Origin: DASXUX01 sp036504595
GTDB lineage: Bacteria; Planctomycetota; SZUA-567; H5-PLA8
Direction of reading: 5' to 3'
NCBI GenBank assembly: GCA_036504595.1
Contig: DASXUX010000012.1
Span: 1 to 64,000, forward strand
DNA length: 64,000 bases
In this document: positions 33,040-41,284 of the stretch, one piece after another
Layout: each line of letters starts with the position of its first letter
How positions within the stretch are numbered: the first letter of the stretch is position 1
The notes under the pieces: model-generated
Seen by the model: the letters and a program-made list of their open reading frames with translations, nothing else
Databases searched by the model: none
What the model was told of the DNA's origin: nothing
Program-made: the position numbers and the translations under genes

Positions 33040-33081
33040 GCACGGGCAGCCAACGGCTAACAGAGGCCGCCCGTGGCACAT
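33040..33081. repeat. 42-base GGCACGGGCAGCC element, intergenic copy
   Basis: Identical to the in-frame copy at 7043-7084 except at three positions, two in the loop and one in an arm. It ends ten bases before the stop of the ROK kinase gene on the opposite strand. Confidence 0.92.
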
Positions 33082-33090
33082 CCTGCACGA

Positions 33091-34065
33091 CTACTGCAAT
33101 CCCGACTTAAGCAGGGCCATGCGGGCGGCGCCGAGGAGGCCGGCGTCGTCGCCGAGGACGGCCAGGCGCAAGTTGCAGTCTTTCCAGATCGGGCCGAAAG
33201 CCCGGCCGCTGTCGAGCGCGCGGCTGACGCGCGAGATCACCATGTCGCCGGCCAGCGCCAGTCCGCCGCCGACCAGCACGCAGCTTGGATTGAAGCAGTT
33301 GATGACGGCGCCCATTCCGCACGCCAGGTAGATGCAGCATTGATCGAGCAGGAACGTGGCGAGGGCATCGCCATTGCGAGCGGCTTCGCAGACCATCTTG
33401 GCGTCTACGTTGTCGATGCCGAGCTGCCCACCGCAAAGTTTCATCAGCAGACTTGTGTGGCCAGTAAGGGACTCACGAAGAGCCGCGCGAGCGTCGCGGC
33501 CGAGTGCAGCAGCGGAAGCGTACTGTTCGACGCAGCCGTGTCCGCCGCAGGGGCAGGGGCGGCCTTTGACTTCGATGGAGACGTGGCCGAACTCCGTGCC
33601 CATGTTGTGGTGGCCGTGGTAGACCTGTCCGTCGATGACGCACCCGCCGCCGATTCCCGTTCCCAGCGTGAAGATCAGCACCACGTGTTCGCCTGCGCCG
33701 GCGCCTTTCCAGCTCTCGCCCAGAGCGGCCAGGTTGCCGTCGTTGTCGGCGTAAACGGGCATGCGCAGAGCGCGCATGAGGGCTCCGGTGAGCGGATAGG
33801 CGGCGCTCTTGGGGATATTCACGGCCGGCAGGCGCATCTGGCCGCTGACGGGATCGGGCACGCCGGGGGTGCCAACGCCAACGGCGACTGTCGTCGGGGC
33901 TTTCATCTTTTGGACGAGGCGCGCGATGCGGCCGGCGACGTAATCCATGCCTTCGTGCGCGAGAGTGGGGACTTTATCGCGGTCAATGATGTGCCCGCGC
34001 GAATCCACCCGCGCCGCACGAATGTTGGTACCGCCCAGATCGACCGCGATGACATCAGATGACAT
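33091..34065 (-). CDS. ROK-family sugar kinase (glucokinase-like)
   Basis: A protein of 324 residues. It has an N-terminal ATP-binding DLGGTNIRAARV, the ADNDGNLAALGE catalytic region, IFTLGTGIGGGCVIDG, GTEFGHVSI and the zinc-binding ROK signature CPCGGHGCVEQYAS. It phosphorylates a hexose, most likely glucose, with ATP in the cytoplasm. The downstream neighbour is a repeat, and the upstream gap is filled by GTCTGGAGTC words, so no operon partner is visible. Confidence 0.92.
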   Translation of the reverse strand: MSSDVIAVDLGGTNIRAARVDSRGHIIDRDKVPTLAHEGMDYVAGRIARLVQKMKAPTTVAVGVGTPGVPDPVSGQMRLPAVNIPKSAAYPLTGALMRALRMPVYADNDGNLAALGESWKGAGAGEHVVLIFTLGTGIGGGCVIDGQVYHGHHNMGTEFGHVSIEVKGRPCPCGGHGCVEQYASAAALGRDARAALRESLTGHTSLLMKLCGGQLGIDNVDAKMVCEAARNGDALATFLLDQCCIYLACGMGAVINCFNPSCVLVGGGLALAGDMVISRVSRALDSGRAFGPIWKDCNLRLAVLGDDAGLLGAARMALLKSGLQ

Positions 34066-34097
34066 TTTGGAGGCTCCTCAGCTTGGTTGTTTGTTCA

Positions 34098-34288
34098 GGA
34101 GTCTGGAGTCTGGCAGTCTGGAGTCTGGGAGTCAACAGCAAAGCTCACTACAGAGGACGCAGAGGACACGGAGGAAAGACTTTTAGAAAGAGAACCTCTG
34201 CGCCCTCTGCGTCCTCTGCGTCCTCCGCGGTAGGAAGTGAGGCGCGGACTCCAGACTCTGGACTCCAGACTCTAGACTCCAGACTCGA
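34098..34288. repeat. GTCTGGAGTCTGG and CTCTGCGTCCTCTGCG word repeats
   Basis: 'gtctggagtctggcagtctggagtctggg' is followed by 'cagaggacgcagaggacacggagg', then its complement 'ctctgcgccctctgcgtcctctgcgtcc' and 'actccagactctggactccagactc'. Both words are arranged as inverted pairs, so the whole gap can fold into nested hairpins. Confidence 0.85.
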
Positions 34289-34290
34289 AG

Positions 34291-35835
34291 TTACCCCATC
34301 ACGTCCCGCACTTTTTGACCGATGTCTTCGGCGCGCATGAAGGCTTCGCCGATCAGGACGGCGTTGACGCCAGCTTCGCGCAGGCGCTGGATGTCTTCGG
34401 GCTTGCTGATGCCGGATTCGCTGACCAGCAGGATGCCTTGGCGCTGCGCGGGCGGAAGCTTGGCGGCGATGCGGAAGGTGGTTTCGAGGTCCACTTCCAG
34501 CGTCTTCAGGTTGCGGTTATTGACACCAATGATACGCGCGCCGCTCTTTAAGGCGGTATCGAGTTCTTCCTCGTCGTGAACTTCGACCAGCGCGTCCAAC
34601 CCCTCGCCTTCGGCGGCTTCGTGGAAGTCGCGCAGTTGCGAGTAGTCCAGGCACGCGACGATCAGCAGCACGGCATCGGCGCCGAAGCGCTCGGCTTCGA
34701 CGATCTGGTATTCATCGACGATGAAGTCTTTGCGCAAAATCGGCAGTTTCGTGGCTGAGCGCGCCTCATTCAGGTAGTTCAGGCTGCCCTGGAAGTACTT
34801 CGCGTTCGTCAGCACCGAAAGCGCGGCGGCGCCGGACTGTTCGTAGACCTTGGCAATCGCCGCCGGGTCGAAGTCTGAACGCAGAACGCCGCCGGACGGA
34901 CTGGCCTTCTTGATTTCGGCGATCAACGACAGCCCCGGCTTGGCCAGAGCGGCGTAAAAGCCGCGTTCGTGTGCGCGGCAGGAGGGCTTTTCGCGCAGGC
35001 GTTCCAGTGGCACTGCGGTCTTGCTGGCGGAGACTTCTTCGTGTTTGTCGCCAACGATCTGCACGAGGACATCGGCGACCGGCAGCCTGCGGCTGTCGCC
35101 GCCCTTTTCCTTCACGCGGCGCAGTTCCTCCTGGAATTCCAGCAGTTTTTCGACCAGCGGGTCGGGCAGGCTGGTCTGATCGAGCATCTGGGAAGGGGCG
35201 CGTTCACCGCCGGACGCGACGACTTTGCCCGGCACGCCGACAACCGTCGATCCGGGTGGCACCGGATGAACGACGACGGAGCCTGCGCCGATCTTGGAGT
35301 TCTTCCCGACAGTAAAATTGCCGAGGATTTTGCAGCCGGCGCCGAGCAGCACGCCGTCTTCGATGGTCGGGTGGCGCTTGCCAGTCTGCTTGCCCGTGCC
35401 GCCGAGGGTGACCTGATGAAGCATCGTGACGTTGTTGCCGACGATGGCAGTCTCGCCGATCACGACGCCGTGAGCATGGTCGATGAAGATGCCGCGTCCG
35501 AACTGCGCGCCGGGATGGATATCGGTGCCGGTCATGAAGCGCGCCGCGAAGTTGAACAGGCGCGCAAGCGTGCGCAAGCGCCATTCGTAGAGCGGATGAG
35601 AGGCCAGACGGTGGATCGAAAGCGCCCACCAGCCGGGATAGCACATGCAGGCGATCCAGCCTTCAGCGGCTGGGTCGCGTTCACGAATGGCGCGCAAATC
35701 GGCGAAAATCGCCGCGGCGGTAGACGGCGCGGTGAGCACCCGGAACGCTGCGATCAGGATGAACAGCGCCAGCAGCGCCAACGGAATGCCGAGGACGAAC
35801 AGCAGCACGATATGAATGATTCTGTCAAATTCCAT
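34291..35835 (-). CDS. Serine acetyltransferase / indole-3-glycerol-phosphate synthase fusion
   Basis: One continuous frame of 514 residues. Residues 9-33 are a membrane-like helix. Residues about 40-210 are a CysE-type O-acetyltransferase with left-handed helix repeats: DIHPGAQFGRG (105-115), catalytic-type Asp119-His120, LGGTGKQTGKRHP (His155) and GAGSVVVHPVPPGS. Residues about 252-514 are a full-length TrpC domain: AEIKKASPSGG (306-316), LRKDFIVDEYQIVEAE, NNRNLKTLEVDL and SESGI. CysE makes O-acetylserine for cysteine; TrpC closes the indole ring for tryptophan. A palindrome at 35075-35101 encodes the linker. No other trp or cys genes are adjacent. Confidence 0.92.
   Translation of the reverse strand: MEFDRIIHIVLLFVLGIPLALLALFILIAAFRVLTAPSTAAAIFADLRAIRERDPAAEGWIACMCYPGWWALSIHRLASHPLYEWRLRTLARLFNFAARFMTGTDIHPGAQFGRGIFIDHAHGVVIGETAIVGNNVTMLHQVTLGGTGKQTGKRHPTIEDGVLLGAGCKILGNFTVGKNSKIGAGSVVVHPVPPGSTVVGVPGKVVASGGERAPSQMLDQTSLPDPLVEKLLEFQEELRRVKEKGGDSRRLPVADVLVQIVGDKHEEVSASKTAVPLERLREKPSCRAHERGFYAALAKPGLSLIAEIKKASPSGGVLRSDFDPAAIAKVYEQSGAAALSVLTNAKYFQGSLNYLNEARSATKLPILRKDFIVDEYQIVEAERFGADAVLLIVACLDYSQLRDFHEAAEGEGLDALVEVHDEEELDTALKSGARIIGVNNRNLKTLEVDLETTFRIAAKLPPAQRQGILLVSESGISKPEDIQRLREAGVNAVLIGEAFMRAEDIGQKVRDVMG
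35075..35101. repeat. Palindrome at the CysE-TrpC domain junction
   Basis: GGCGAC (35075-35080) pairs with GTCGCC (35096-35101), and AGCC (35085-35088) with GGCT (35092-35095). It encodes linker residues about 245-254 (GGDSRRLPVA on the coding strand), directly before the first TrpC residues. Confidence 0.6.
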
Positions 35836-36122
35836 GTTGATTGCCCCTTTGTTGTGTCGTGGTTGGCCAATTTAAGAGCGACAACAACAACACATCCGCA
35901 GGGCGGACGTCCGTTCTGTGAAGATTCCCAGCCTGTTTTTCAGAAAAGAGCTCATCAGCGCATACTCCTCAAGGCTGTAACATACGTCCAGGCCTTCTCG
36001 CGGTCAAGATTTCTCTCACTGCGCCGACGCGATGCTGCAGTCCAGATTTATGCTGCGCTCGCCTCTTCGATCGATATATTCAGGTAAAGTGACGGGCTGC
36101 TTATTTCATGGGGAAAACTTGC
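35836..36122. other. Gene-free spacer upstream of two divergent genes
   Basis: The stretch between the fusion gene and the aldo-keto reductase contains a short 'acaacaacaacac' run (35881-35892) and GGCGGACGTCCG near 35897-35910, a perfect-centre palindrome. No open frame with coding character, RNA gene or clear promoter pair was found. Confidence 0.4.
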
Positions 36123-37091
36123 ATGCAATACACACGTTTGGGGCGCACAGCGCTGAAGGTCAGCCGGCTTTGCCTGGGGACGATGAACTTCGGACCGCAG
36201 ACGACGGAGCCGGACAGCTTTGCGATCATGGATCGCGCACTGGAATTGGGGATCAACTTTTTCGACACCGCCAACGTTTATGGGTGGAAGAAGGGCGAGG
36301 GTGTCACAGAGCAGATCGTCGGGCGCTGGTTCGCTCAAGGCGGCGGGCGGCGCGAAAAGACGATCATCGCCACCAAAGTTTACGCAGACATGGGCGATTG
36401 GCCGAACACCTCGCGGCTCTCGGCGCTGCATATTCGCCGCGCCTGCGAAGACAGTCTACGGCGGCTAAAGACCGACTACATCGACCTTTACCAAATGCAC
36501 CACGTCTGGCGCGAAGCTCCGTGGGACGAAATCTGGCAAGCGATGGAATTGCTGGTGCAGCAGGGCAAGGTGATCTATGTCGGCTCCTCCAACTTCGGCG
36601 GTTGGCACATCGCGGCGGCGAGCGAGGCCGCAAAGGCGCGGCACTTCATGGGGCTGGTGTCTGAGCAGAGCTTGTACAACCTGAACGCGCGACACGTGGA
36701 ACTCGAAGTGCTTCCCGCGTGCGAGCACTATGGGTTGGGTGTAATTCCGTGGAGCCCGCTGGGCGGCGGGCTGCTGGGTGGAGTCCTTCAGAAGATCAGT
36801 GAAGGCCGGCGTGCCTCGGAAAACATCCAGAAGAGCCTTGAGAAGAACCGCACGAAGCTGGAAGCCTGGGAGAACCTGTGCCGCCAGTTGGGCGAGAAGC
36901 CCGCGGACCTGGCACTGGCATGGCTCCTCAATAATAAGGTCGTGACGGCGCCGATCATCGGTCCGCGCACGCTGGAGCAACTCAACGGCAGCCTGCGCGC
37001 GCTGGAGATTCAGATTTCCGCCGACACGCTGGCGAAGCTGGACGAGATCTTCCCGGGGTTCAAGCCCGCGCCAGAAGGGTATGCGTGGTGA
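36123..37091 (+). CDS. Aldo-keto reductase
   Basis: A protein of 322 residues when started at ATG 36123 (MQYTRLGRTALKVSRLCLG), the usual beginning of this family; the earlier ATG 36108 lacks a ribosome site while GGGGA lies before 36123. The catalytic set is present: Asp in FFDTANVYG, Tyr in the same motif, Lys in IIATKVY and His in YQMHHVW. It reduces aldehydes or ketones with NADPH. The ending GFKPAPEGYAW resembles the Gly-rich C-termini of AKR11/12-like enzymes. Substrate unknown. Confidence 0.9.
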   Translation: MQYTRLGRTALKVSRLCLGTMNFGPQTTEPDSFAIMDRALELGINFFDTANVYGWKKGEGVTEQIVGRWFAQGGGRREKTIIATKVYADMGDWPNTSRLSALHIRRACEDSLRRLKTDYIDLYQMHHVWREAPWDEIWQAMELLVQQGKVIYVGSSNFGGWHIAAASEAAKARHFMGLVSEQSLYNLNARHVELEVLPACEHYGLGVIPWSPLGGGLLGGVLQKISEGRRASENIQKSLEKNRTKLEAWENLCRQLGEKPADLALAWLLNNKVVTAPIIGPRTLEQLNGSLRALEIQISADTLAKLDEIFPGFKPAPEGYAW

Positions 37092-37097
37092 GTGCGG

Positions 37098-37211
37098 GTG
37101 GCACGCTTGTGTTCGCGCCGTCCGTTTGGCGCGAACTCAAGCGTGCTGAGTGACTCTGCCGCACGCACGAGATTGGCGCCAAGAAGCCTGCGCCAATCAC
37201 GTGCGTGCCAC
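37098..37211. repeat. Double-hairpin GTGGCACGC element
   Basis: Two 19-base hairpins in tandem, each with a single mismatch: 37101-37119 with 37128-37146 (arm GCACGCTTG..GCGCC) and 37161-37179 with 37190-37208 (arm GCACGCACG..GGCGC). The block is bracketed by GTGGCACGC (37098-37106) and GCGTGCCAC (37203-37211), the same boundary word as the cloverleaf elements. Confidence 0.85.
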
Positions 37212-37280
37212 TAGCACTTTCCGAGTTTGCGGCTTGTTGTATAGTGCGCACCTCGAAACCGGTGGGATCGCCAGTTGGAG

Positions 37281-39128
37281 ATGAGTTTCAGCCACGCAGC
37301 AACAAATGCGACGGACGTGCCATCCGTCCGCCTCGGCAGCAGCATTGGTAGCGGCAAAGCCGGCTGGCCGGACGTGGCGCTTTTGAGCACTGTACTGGCG
37401 CTCCTGCTGGTGGGCGTTGCTGGGTATGGCCTCTACGAACCGCATGAAGCGCACTTTGCTGGCGTTGCGCGGGAAATGGTATTGCGCGGGGATTGGACGA
37501 CTCCGCACCTCAACGGCGCTCCTTATTTGAACAAGCCGCCGCTCTTTTATTGGATGATTGCGCTTAGTTACATGCTCACCGGGACGATCAGTGAGTGGAC
37601 GGCGCGGATTCCGCTGGCGCTCATTGGTTGCCTGGGTTGCATGGTGGCTTGGGATTGGGCCCGGCGGCTGTGGGGCGTTGCCGCTGGGCGCGCGGCGGCG
37701 GCGATGCTTATGGTCTCCGTCGGCTGGCATCTTTTCGGCCATCAACTGCTCATCGATCTGCTGCTGGCGGTCATCTATCTGGCGTCACTCTATGTGATCT
37801 GGCTGATCACGCTGGAACCCACGCGCAGGCTTTATTGGGTGGGTTTCTATGTGCTGCTGGGCCTCAACATCATGGCTAAAGGCCCGATTGGCCTGGCGTT
37901 GACGCTGATTTCGCTGTTGGTGTTCTTGGGCGTGCGAAAGAAGTGGGACGTGCTCAAACACAGCCGACCGCTTCTGGGCCTCCTTATAGTGGTGGCTATT
38001 GTGGCACCCTGGCTGATCATGATCGAGAGCCGTCATCCAGGCTATCTGCGCTATGCGATCATTAATGAGAACCTGAAGCGAGTCGTGGATCGTCGCGACC
38101 CGCCTGACTATACGGGCGTGAAAGTCTCCGTCGGGATCTTCCTGGTGGCGACGGCGGGTTGGTTGGCACCCTGGAGTCTGTTGCTGCCGCAGATCGCGGC
38201 GTTCGCCATGCGTGCCACTGCTGGACGAGCCGGCAATGGCACACCCGCGCAGGACGAGGCTCGGGTGCGGGCACTTGCCGATGGCAAGACGTTGCTGACC
38301 ATTGGAGCGCTTGTCCCGGTCCTCGCGTTCCTGCCGATGCCTTCGCGGCTCATTTACTATCAGTTGCCGGCGATGCCGGCACTGGTGATGCTGGCGGCGG
38401 GCTGGTGGTGCGGAGCCGGCACGCGGCGCATTTGGCAAGCCGGGGCGGCCTGGACGTTCACTGTGACCGGTGCGCTGATCTTCAGTGCGGGATTCTGGCT
38501 GCCACACCAATTGGATCAGATTCCAGACCTCGTCGCAGCACCCATGACCATGACGTATGTCGATGATATTGCTTTCACTACGGGGGTGGCTCTGTTGGCC
38601 GGCGGCGTGTTACTGCTGGTCGGGCGAGCAAACGCGGCTCTGGCGGCGATGACGGCCGTGCTGGCGCTGTCCGGCCTGCTGGCGGTGAAGGGACTGACCG
38701 CCTTCGACCCGGTCCGGTCGTCGAAACACCTGGTTGAGCAACTTCGGGATCAGGTCGGACCCGACTGCGTGTGGGTCTCGGAAGGCTCGAAAGAGATCGG
38801 TGCCAGCGCGGGGATCGCCTTCTATCTGGGCAATGATCGCGCCGGCGAGCCGCGCAGCGTTCTGGTGATGGAAGACGATCCGGAGCGCCGGCCGCCGGCG
38901 TTTCCGGGCGCCAAGCCGCAGTATTTGATCAACCAGGCGCAACTGGCAGAGCTGTGGTCGGAAAACAAGCCGGTGCTCTTTGTGACCGATTTCCTGCGCA
39001 GCGACTGGGAACGCGACCGCCCACGGCTGCCGGCTGGTGAGAAGCATATCGTTCCGCAGACCGATGGCGGAAAACGGCGAGTCTATGCGAATTCGAGCGC
39101 TTGGAGCCTGATCGAGCGCCGCAGATAA
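37281..39128 (+). CDS. Glycosyltransferase family 39 / ArnT-like membrane protein
   Basis: A protein of about 615 residues with around twelve membrane helices. The first periplasmic loop carries YEPHEAHFAGVAREMV and NGAPYLNKPPLFYWMIAL, the GT-C motif with acidic residues needed for catalysis in ArnT/PMT enzymes. A C-terminal soluble domain (LRDQVGPDCVWVSEGSKEIG onward) follows. Members transfer sugars from polyprenyl-phosphate donors to lipids or proteins in the periplasm. Start at ATG 37281 rather than the TTG six bases earlier. Confidence 0.85.
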   Translation: MSFSHAATNATDVPSVRLGSSIGSGKAGWPDVALLSTVLALLLVGVAGYGLYEPHEAHFAGVAREMVLRGDWTTPHLNGAPYLNKPPLFYWMIALSYMLTGTISEWTARIPLALIGCLGCMVAWDWARRLWGVAAGRAAAAMLMVSVGWHLFGHQLLIDLLLAVIYLASLYVIWLITLEPTRRLYWVGFYVLLGLNIMAKGPIGLALTLISLLVFLGVRKKWDVLKHSRPLLGLLIVVAIVAPWLIMIESRHPGYLRYAIINENLKRVVDRRDPPDYTGVKVSVGIFLVATAGWLAPWSLLLPQIAAFAMRATAGRAGNGTPAQDEARVRALADGKTLLTIGALVPVLAFLPMPSRLIYYQLPAMPALVMLAAGWWCGAGTRRIWQAGAAWTFTVTGALIFSAGFWLPHQLDQIPDLVAAPMTMTYVDDIAFTTGVALLAGGVLLLVGRANAALAAMTAVLALSGLLAVKGLTAFDPVRSSKHLVEQLRDQVGPDCVWVSEGSKEIGASAGIAFYLGNDRAGEPRSVLVMEDDPERRPPAFPGAKPQYLINQAQLAELWSENKPVLFVTDFLRSDWERDRPRLPAGEKHIVPQTDGGKRRVYANSSAWSLIERRR

Positions 39129-39458
39129 AGCTGCGCAAATTCCGACAGCGATATAGCTTTCCTCACAGGTGCCGCTCCACAAAACGGATTCCGGCTGGTT
39201 ATGTAAGTAACAATGGCTACGCCAGTTACATGTATCTTCAATCAAAACTCGAGAAAAACTGCTTTTTGCGCATGACATTTATTTCCGAGGTGATAGGGTA
39301 TTTGCCACGCATCATTTACCTGCATGATGTACTTTGGGCGCTGGACTCCAGGCCCTCATCATCAAAGCAGGCGGGATAGTTTCTAGATAGCAACTTGGGC
39401 TTCGTCCGGCAATGCGGGTTGTCCGGGCAACAGAGAAGTGGAAACGGGAGGGGAACCA
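39129..39458. other. Gene-free upstream region of the porin
   Basis: A stretch with lower GC than its surroundings (for example 39200-39310). It contains 'gttatgtaagtaacaatggctacgccagttacatg', with GTAAC/GTTAC inverted words near 39205-39230. It is a plausible porin promoter region, but I find no convincing -35/-10 pair, RNA gene or small ORF. Confidence 0.4.
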
Positions 39459-41012
39459 ATGGCAAGTATGCGGACGTGTGTTGCAGCCCTGCTGGCTGCG
39501 ATGATTTTCGTCGCGGGCAGTTCCAGAGCCGAGAGCACGCAGGCCGAGCTCGACAAGCTGAAAGCAGAGATCGATTCTCTGCGCAGGCAAGTCAACGCTC
39601 CAGCGCCAGCGATTCGGAGCTCGGTGGACAGGGCGATCGAGGGCAAGTACGGCCCGAATTCCGCCGTGACCACGAAGTCGGGCAAGCTGACCATCAGCGG
39701 ATTGCTGCAGGTCTGGTACCATGGCGTCAGTAACGCTGATCGCGGCCTGTTCAACAACGCCGCCGGCAGTGGCTTGGTGGACTCCAACCAGGCTCAGGAC
39801 AACGACACGTTCCGGATTCGCCGCACCGAACTGCAGTTCACGATGGACATTCACGAGAACGTGACTGCCGTCATCAAGATCGACCCGGCCCGTGAAGCAA
39901 CCTCGTTTGCCAATGGGCAGGACAACCAGGGCCTGATCAAGCGCATGCCGGTGGTCTCCCCGGAGTTCGACGCGGCCAACGGCCCCGGTCTGGGTGACAC
40001 CAGTGTCGTCAGCGCGGTGCAGAACGGCTCGGGCAGGGTGCCCCGCCTCCTCCAGGACGCCTACATCAACTTCCACGGCGTGATCCCGCACCACGATTAC
40101 ACCGTCGGCCAGTTCAAGCCTTATCTGGGCGAAGAAGGCATCCGCAGCAGCGCGCAGCTCGACTTCGCGGAACGCTCCTTCCTGGGCCAGTTGGGCGATA
40201 AGCGCGATCTGGGCTTGGCGATGCACGGTTTTTGGTGGGATGACCGCTTCCAGTATTGGCTCGGCGCCTTTGACAGCGCTGGCAACTACTGGGGTTCGGC
40301 GGGCGACTTCCAGAACCGCTCCGACGACAACGACAACAAGGACTTCAACTACCGCGTATTGATCCGCCCTCTGTGGAAGCATGAGTGCTGGGGCAGCCTG
40401 GAACTGGGCATGTCCTCCAAGTTCGGCAAGCATGGCGAAGGTGGACAGTTGGCGGGCAACAACCCGATCGACAATCCGATTCCGGGCCTGAACCGCCCGA
40501 CGAATTGGGCCATCTGGCACAACGCGTTCGCCAGCTATATGCCAGGCGGCAGCGTCAAGGGCTGGTGGATCCGCGGCGAATGGGCCTGGATCAAAGACCG
40601 CAACGCTCCCGGTTCGGTTGTCGATGTCGATGGCAACGGCGTGGGTGACTCGGGCCTGAATCAGGCGATTGGCAAGCCCTTCCGTGGCAGTGGGTGGTAC
40701 GTTTCGACAGGCTACAAGATCTCCGATAGCCGCTGGTGCGATAGCGCTCCGGGTTGGCTCAAGCCCTTCGAGTTCACCGGCCGCTATGACACCTTCCAGA
40801 ACGTTCAGGTGGCAGACCGCACCAACATCACGCACACGAATGTGTACAGCACACGCGTGGTTACCGCTGGCGTGAACTACTACATCAAGGGTCACGATGC
40901 CAAGATCCAGGCCAACTACAACTGGGTCCGCAATCCCGACGGTGGCGACGCCTACAGCTTCCACGGCGTGGACAACAACAACTTCATCGTCAGCTTCCAG
41001 GTTGCGTTCTAA
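39459..41012 (+). CDS. Outer-membrane porin, phosphate-selective O/P-like
   Basis: A protein of 517 residues. A signal peptide (MASMRTCVAALLAAMIFVAGSSRAES) precedes a short coiled coil (AELDKLKAEIDSLRRQV) and a barrel with alternating strands, ending SFQVAF; a final aromatic is the outer-membrane assembly signal. The pattern DNDTFRIRRTELQFTMDIHENVTAVIKID is typical of OprP/porin_O_P proteins. GAGGGGAACCA precedes ATG 39459. A strong terminator follows, so it is monocistronic and probably abundant. The presence of a porin is the best evidence for a diderm envelope. Confidence 0.9.
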   Translation: MASMRTCVAALLAAMIFVAGSSRAESTQAELDKLKAEIDSLRRQVNAPAPAIRSSVDRAIEGKYGPNSAVTTKSGKLTISGLLQVWYHGVSNADRGLFNNAAGSGLVDSNQAQDNDTFRIRRTELQFTMDIHENVTAVIKIDPAREATSFANGQDNQGLIKRMPVVSPEFDAANGPGLGDTSVVSAVQNGSGRVPRLLQDAYINFHGVIPHHDYTVGQFKPYLGEEGIRSSAQLDFAERSFLGQLGDKRDLGLAMHGFWWDDRFQYWLGAFDSAGNYWGSAGDFQNRSDDNDNKDFNYRVLIRPLWKHECWGSLELGMSSKFGKHGEGGQLAGNNPIDNPIPGLNRPTNWAIWHNAFASYMPGGSVKGWWIRGEWAWIKDRNAPGSVVDVDGNGVGDSGLNQAIGKPFRGSGWYVSTGYKISDSRWCDSAPGWLKPFEFTGRYDTFQNVQVADRTNITHTNVYSTRVVTAGVNYYIKGHDAKIQANYNWVRNPDGGDAYSFHGVDNNNFIVSFQVAF

Positions 41013-41041
41013 GCCTGAAAGACAGATCAGTGGAGGAGCAG

Positions 41042-41073
41042 CCGGGCGGTCGAAAGACCGCCCGGTTTGTTTG
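41042..41073 (+). terminator. Rho-independent terminator after the porin gene
   Basis: CCGGGCGGTC (41042-41051), loop GAAA, GACCGCCCGG (41056-41065), a perfect ten-base-pair stem with a GNRA tetraloop, followed by TTTGTTTGT. It lies 29 bases after the stop codon. Confidence 0.92.
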
Positions 41074-41114
41074 TATCCACACTCTCCCTTTCAGAGGCGG
41101 TGCTGTCTGCCATT

Positions 41115-41205
41115 CGCGCGGTGACGTGTGACGAGTGGCGGATGACGGGTGGAGCGGGTGAAACAGGTATCGCAATCCGCAGCACTCGTCACTCGCCACG
41201 TATTC
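41115..41205. repeat. GTGACGAGTGGCGG word repeat, inverted
   Basis: 'gcggtgacgtgtgacgagtggcggatgacgggtgg' faces 'cagcactcgtcactcgccacg'. Similar words occur at 31622 and 59556. Confidence 0.7.
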
Positions 41206-41284
41206 CGCGCACGGCACATCGAAATAATCTGAGCGCTTCGCGTGATCTACCTTCAGCAGGGCGTTGCCTGCCAAGGAGGTGCAC

